DNA from: K189A clade bacterium
GTDB taxonomy: Bacteria > Pseudomonadota > Gammaproteobacteria > Pseudomonadales > Azotimanducaceae
NCBI GenBank assembly: GCA_018607725.1
Contig: JABBAY010000194.1
Coordinates: forward strand, 1-42,909
DNA length: 42,909 nucleotides
Direction: 5' to 3'
Below are positions 41,768 through 42,909 of this stretch, in pieces. How positions within the stretch are numbered: the first letter of the stretch is position 1; the number at the start of each line of letters is the position of its first letter. The position numbers were made by a program, and so were the translations under genes. The notes beneath the pieces are model-generated. The model saw only the letters and a list, made by a program, of their open reading frames with translations. It was not told where the DNA came from and searched no databases.

Positions 41768-42909
41768 TTACCGGCCCCAGTCGTACAGAATCTTAGCCAC
41801 ACAGGCCGTGATCTTCTTGGCCGTTGGAATGTGCAAAAATTCATTCGGTCCATGGGCATTCGAATGGGGTCCCAACACACCGGTCACTACAAACTGAGCC
41901 TCAGGTAACTTGCGAGCGAGAAACTCCATAAATGGAATGCTACCGCCGCAGCCGAGATACATGGCCGGAGCGCCGAAGTAAGCATTCGATGCGGCTTGTA
42001 ACGATGCGGACAGGGCCGGGCTGGTTTCCGGGGCGTGCCAGCCAGCGTTCGGTTGTTCCCAGCGAATGTCGATAGCACAACCATAAGGCGCGTCGTTGGT
42101 CAGCAAGTTGGTCAGCGCAGTTTTGGCGGCCTCGGCGTCGGTGGTGGGTGGCAAGCGCAAAGCAAATTTTGCCGTGGTATAGGGGCGCAGGACATTGCCG
42201 GCATCGGCCAGCGACGGAATACCGTCCATGCCGGTGATCTCCATCGATGCCAGCCAAGTGTTATTGAGTACTAGTTCGGTGGGATCGTCAGACATGGGGC
42301 TGCTGTTGCCCACGTAGGTGTATAGGGTGCGGAAATCCGGTGCCAGGACCTTGCCTGCAGCGATGGCTTCTGCCCGCCGACTCTCAGGGATTTGCTCATT
42401 CAAGAACGACGGCGATATTGCGCCAGTGACCTCGTCTTCTACTCGTGAGATGAGTTGCCTGAGCACGCGAAAGCTGGAGGCAACGATGCCGCCGGCAGCG
42501 CCTGAATGGGCGCCTTGCTCGAGTACCTTGACCGTGATGTCGCCGATTAGCATGCCGCGTAATGAGGTCGTGACCCACAGCTGGTCATAGTTGCCACAGG
42601 TTGAGTCTAGGGCGATGACCAATCCCGGTGTGCCGATCTGTTGCGCCAGAGTTTCCATATAAACGGGCAAGTCAGGGCTGCCGCTTTCTTCCGACGCTTC
42701 GATCAGAATCACCACTCGAGGTGATGGCGCGTCTTGGGCGATCAGCGCTTTCAGCGCTGCGATGGCGGAGTACACGGCATAGCCATCATCGGCGCCGCCT
42801 CGACCATAGAGTTTATCGTCTTTTCTTACCGGCACCCAGGGCGCCAGGTCTGGGTACCAGCCGGAAAATTCTGGTTGCTTATCGAGGTGGCCGTAGATCA
42901 ATACGGTAT
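41768..42909 (-). CDS. M20-family metallopeptidase, cut by the right window edge
   Basis: This dinuclear-zinc peptidase or deacylase is missing its N-terminus. About 379 codons are inside the window, and the frame runs on past 42909 (VLIYGHLDKQP is the first readable motif, with the first metal His and Asp). The remaining ligands are in YGRGGADDG, ILIEASEESGSPDL (Glu-Glu), ALDSTCGNY and VLGPHSNAHGPNEFL. A lid domain lies between, about the middle of the readable part. It resembles carboxypeptidase- or dipeptidase-like M20 members. The stop is only 11 bp from the stop of the MATE gene. Confidence 0.92.
   Translation of the reverse strand, partial: TVLIYGHLDKQPEFSGWYPDLAPWVPVRKDDKLYGRGGADDGYAVYSAIAALKALIAQDAPSPRVVILIEASEESGSPDLPVYMETLAQQIGTPGLVIALDSTCGNYDQLWVTTSLRGMLIGDITVKVLEQGAHSGAAGGIVASSFRVLRQLISRVEDEVTGAISPSFLNEQIPESRRAEAIAAGKVLAPDFRTLYTYVGNSSPMSDDPTELVLNNTWLASMEITGMDGIPSLADAGNVLRPYTTAKFALRLPPTTDAEAAKTALTNLLTNDAPYGCAIDIRWEQPNAGWHAPETSPALSASLQAASNAYFGAPAMYLGCGGSIPFMEFLARKLPEAQFVVTGVLGPHSNAHGPNEFLHIPTAKKITACVAKILYDWGR

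Noticed and set aside
1-42909. Insertion sequences, integrases or tRNA-linked attachment sites
   Set aside because: No transposase or integrase motif, terminal repeats or tRNA was seen; the region looks like stable chromosome.

Overview
The window reads as chromosomal DNA of a marine or aquatic gammaproteobacterium, most like the Cellvibrionales/Spongiibacteraceae-Halieaceae type. This is an inference from gene content and protein style, not from a marker gene. The signs are an aceK gene, an HdfR-like LysR regulator, a CspA-type cold-shock gene with a long leader, two sodium/proton antiporters (NhaA and NhaC types), and many lipid- or ketone-catabolism enzymes (acyl-CoA dehydrogenase, crotonase, Baeyer-Villiger-type monooxygenase, LLM oxidoreductase, multifunctional-enzyme-like SDR). 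I see no rRNA, tRNA, CRISPR array, phage module or insertion sequence.

Layout. 1-5334: the tail of a plus-strand gene, a 14-bp tandem repeat, then a minus-strand operon of GntR/FadR-type regulator, membrane-fusion protein and RND pump. 5335-8143: a divergent intergenic region carrying a large nested palindrome, then aceK and a crotonase gene. 8151-10684: a MaoC/hotdog-like protein, a nitroreductase and an adducin/aldolase-II protein. 10882-15063: a lipid-flavoured region with an unusual cis-prenyltransferase, a decayed gene, a flippase-like membrane protein, a CDP-alcohol phosphatidyltransferase and an NAD(P)-binding epimerase-like protein. 15116-17036: the cold-shock gene with a strong promoter and a leader ORF, a terminator running into a phased T8 array, then nhaA. 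17155-21200: flavin monooxygenase, lipocalin, DUF2164 protein and a beta-lactamase-fold esterase. 21204-27425: a sirtuin coupled to an MFS carrier, NhaC, another MFS carrier, a small ORF and a CurA-like reductase. 27653-32061: LLM oxidoreductase, a DinF-like MATE pump, an orphan ribbon-helix-helix protein, a small acidic protein and an HdfR-like regulator. 32113-38842: a minus-strand run of heterodimeric ABC exporter, GPH symporter, SDR and CDP-alcohol phosphatidyltransferase. 38843-42909: acyl-CoA dehydrogenase, NorM-like MATE pump and an M20 peptidase cut by the window edge.

Two themes stand out: export (one RND, one heterodimeric ABC, two MATE, two MFS and one GPH carrier) and lipid metabolism (two CDP-alcohol phosphotransferases, a prenyltransferase, a flippase-like protein and several acyl-CoA or ketone enzymes). 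The signals I find most worth checking are the FadR-type operator nested in a perfect 15-bp inverted repeat between the pump operon and aceK, the leader ORF whose stop codon overlaps the cold-shock gene's ribosome-binding site, the 11-bp-phased T8 array after that gene, and the archaeal/actinobacterial-looking prenyltransferase region with its adjacent decayed gene. I did not find a clearly new multi-gene defence or mobile system.
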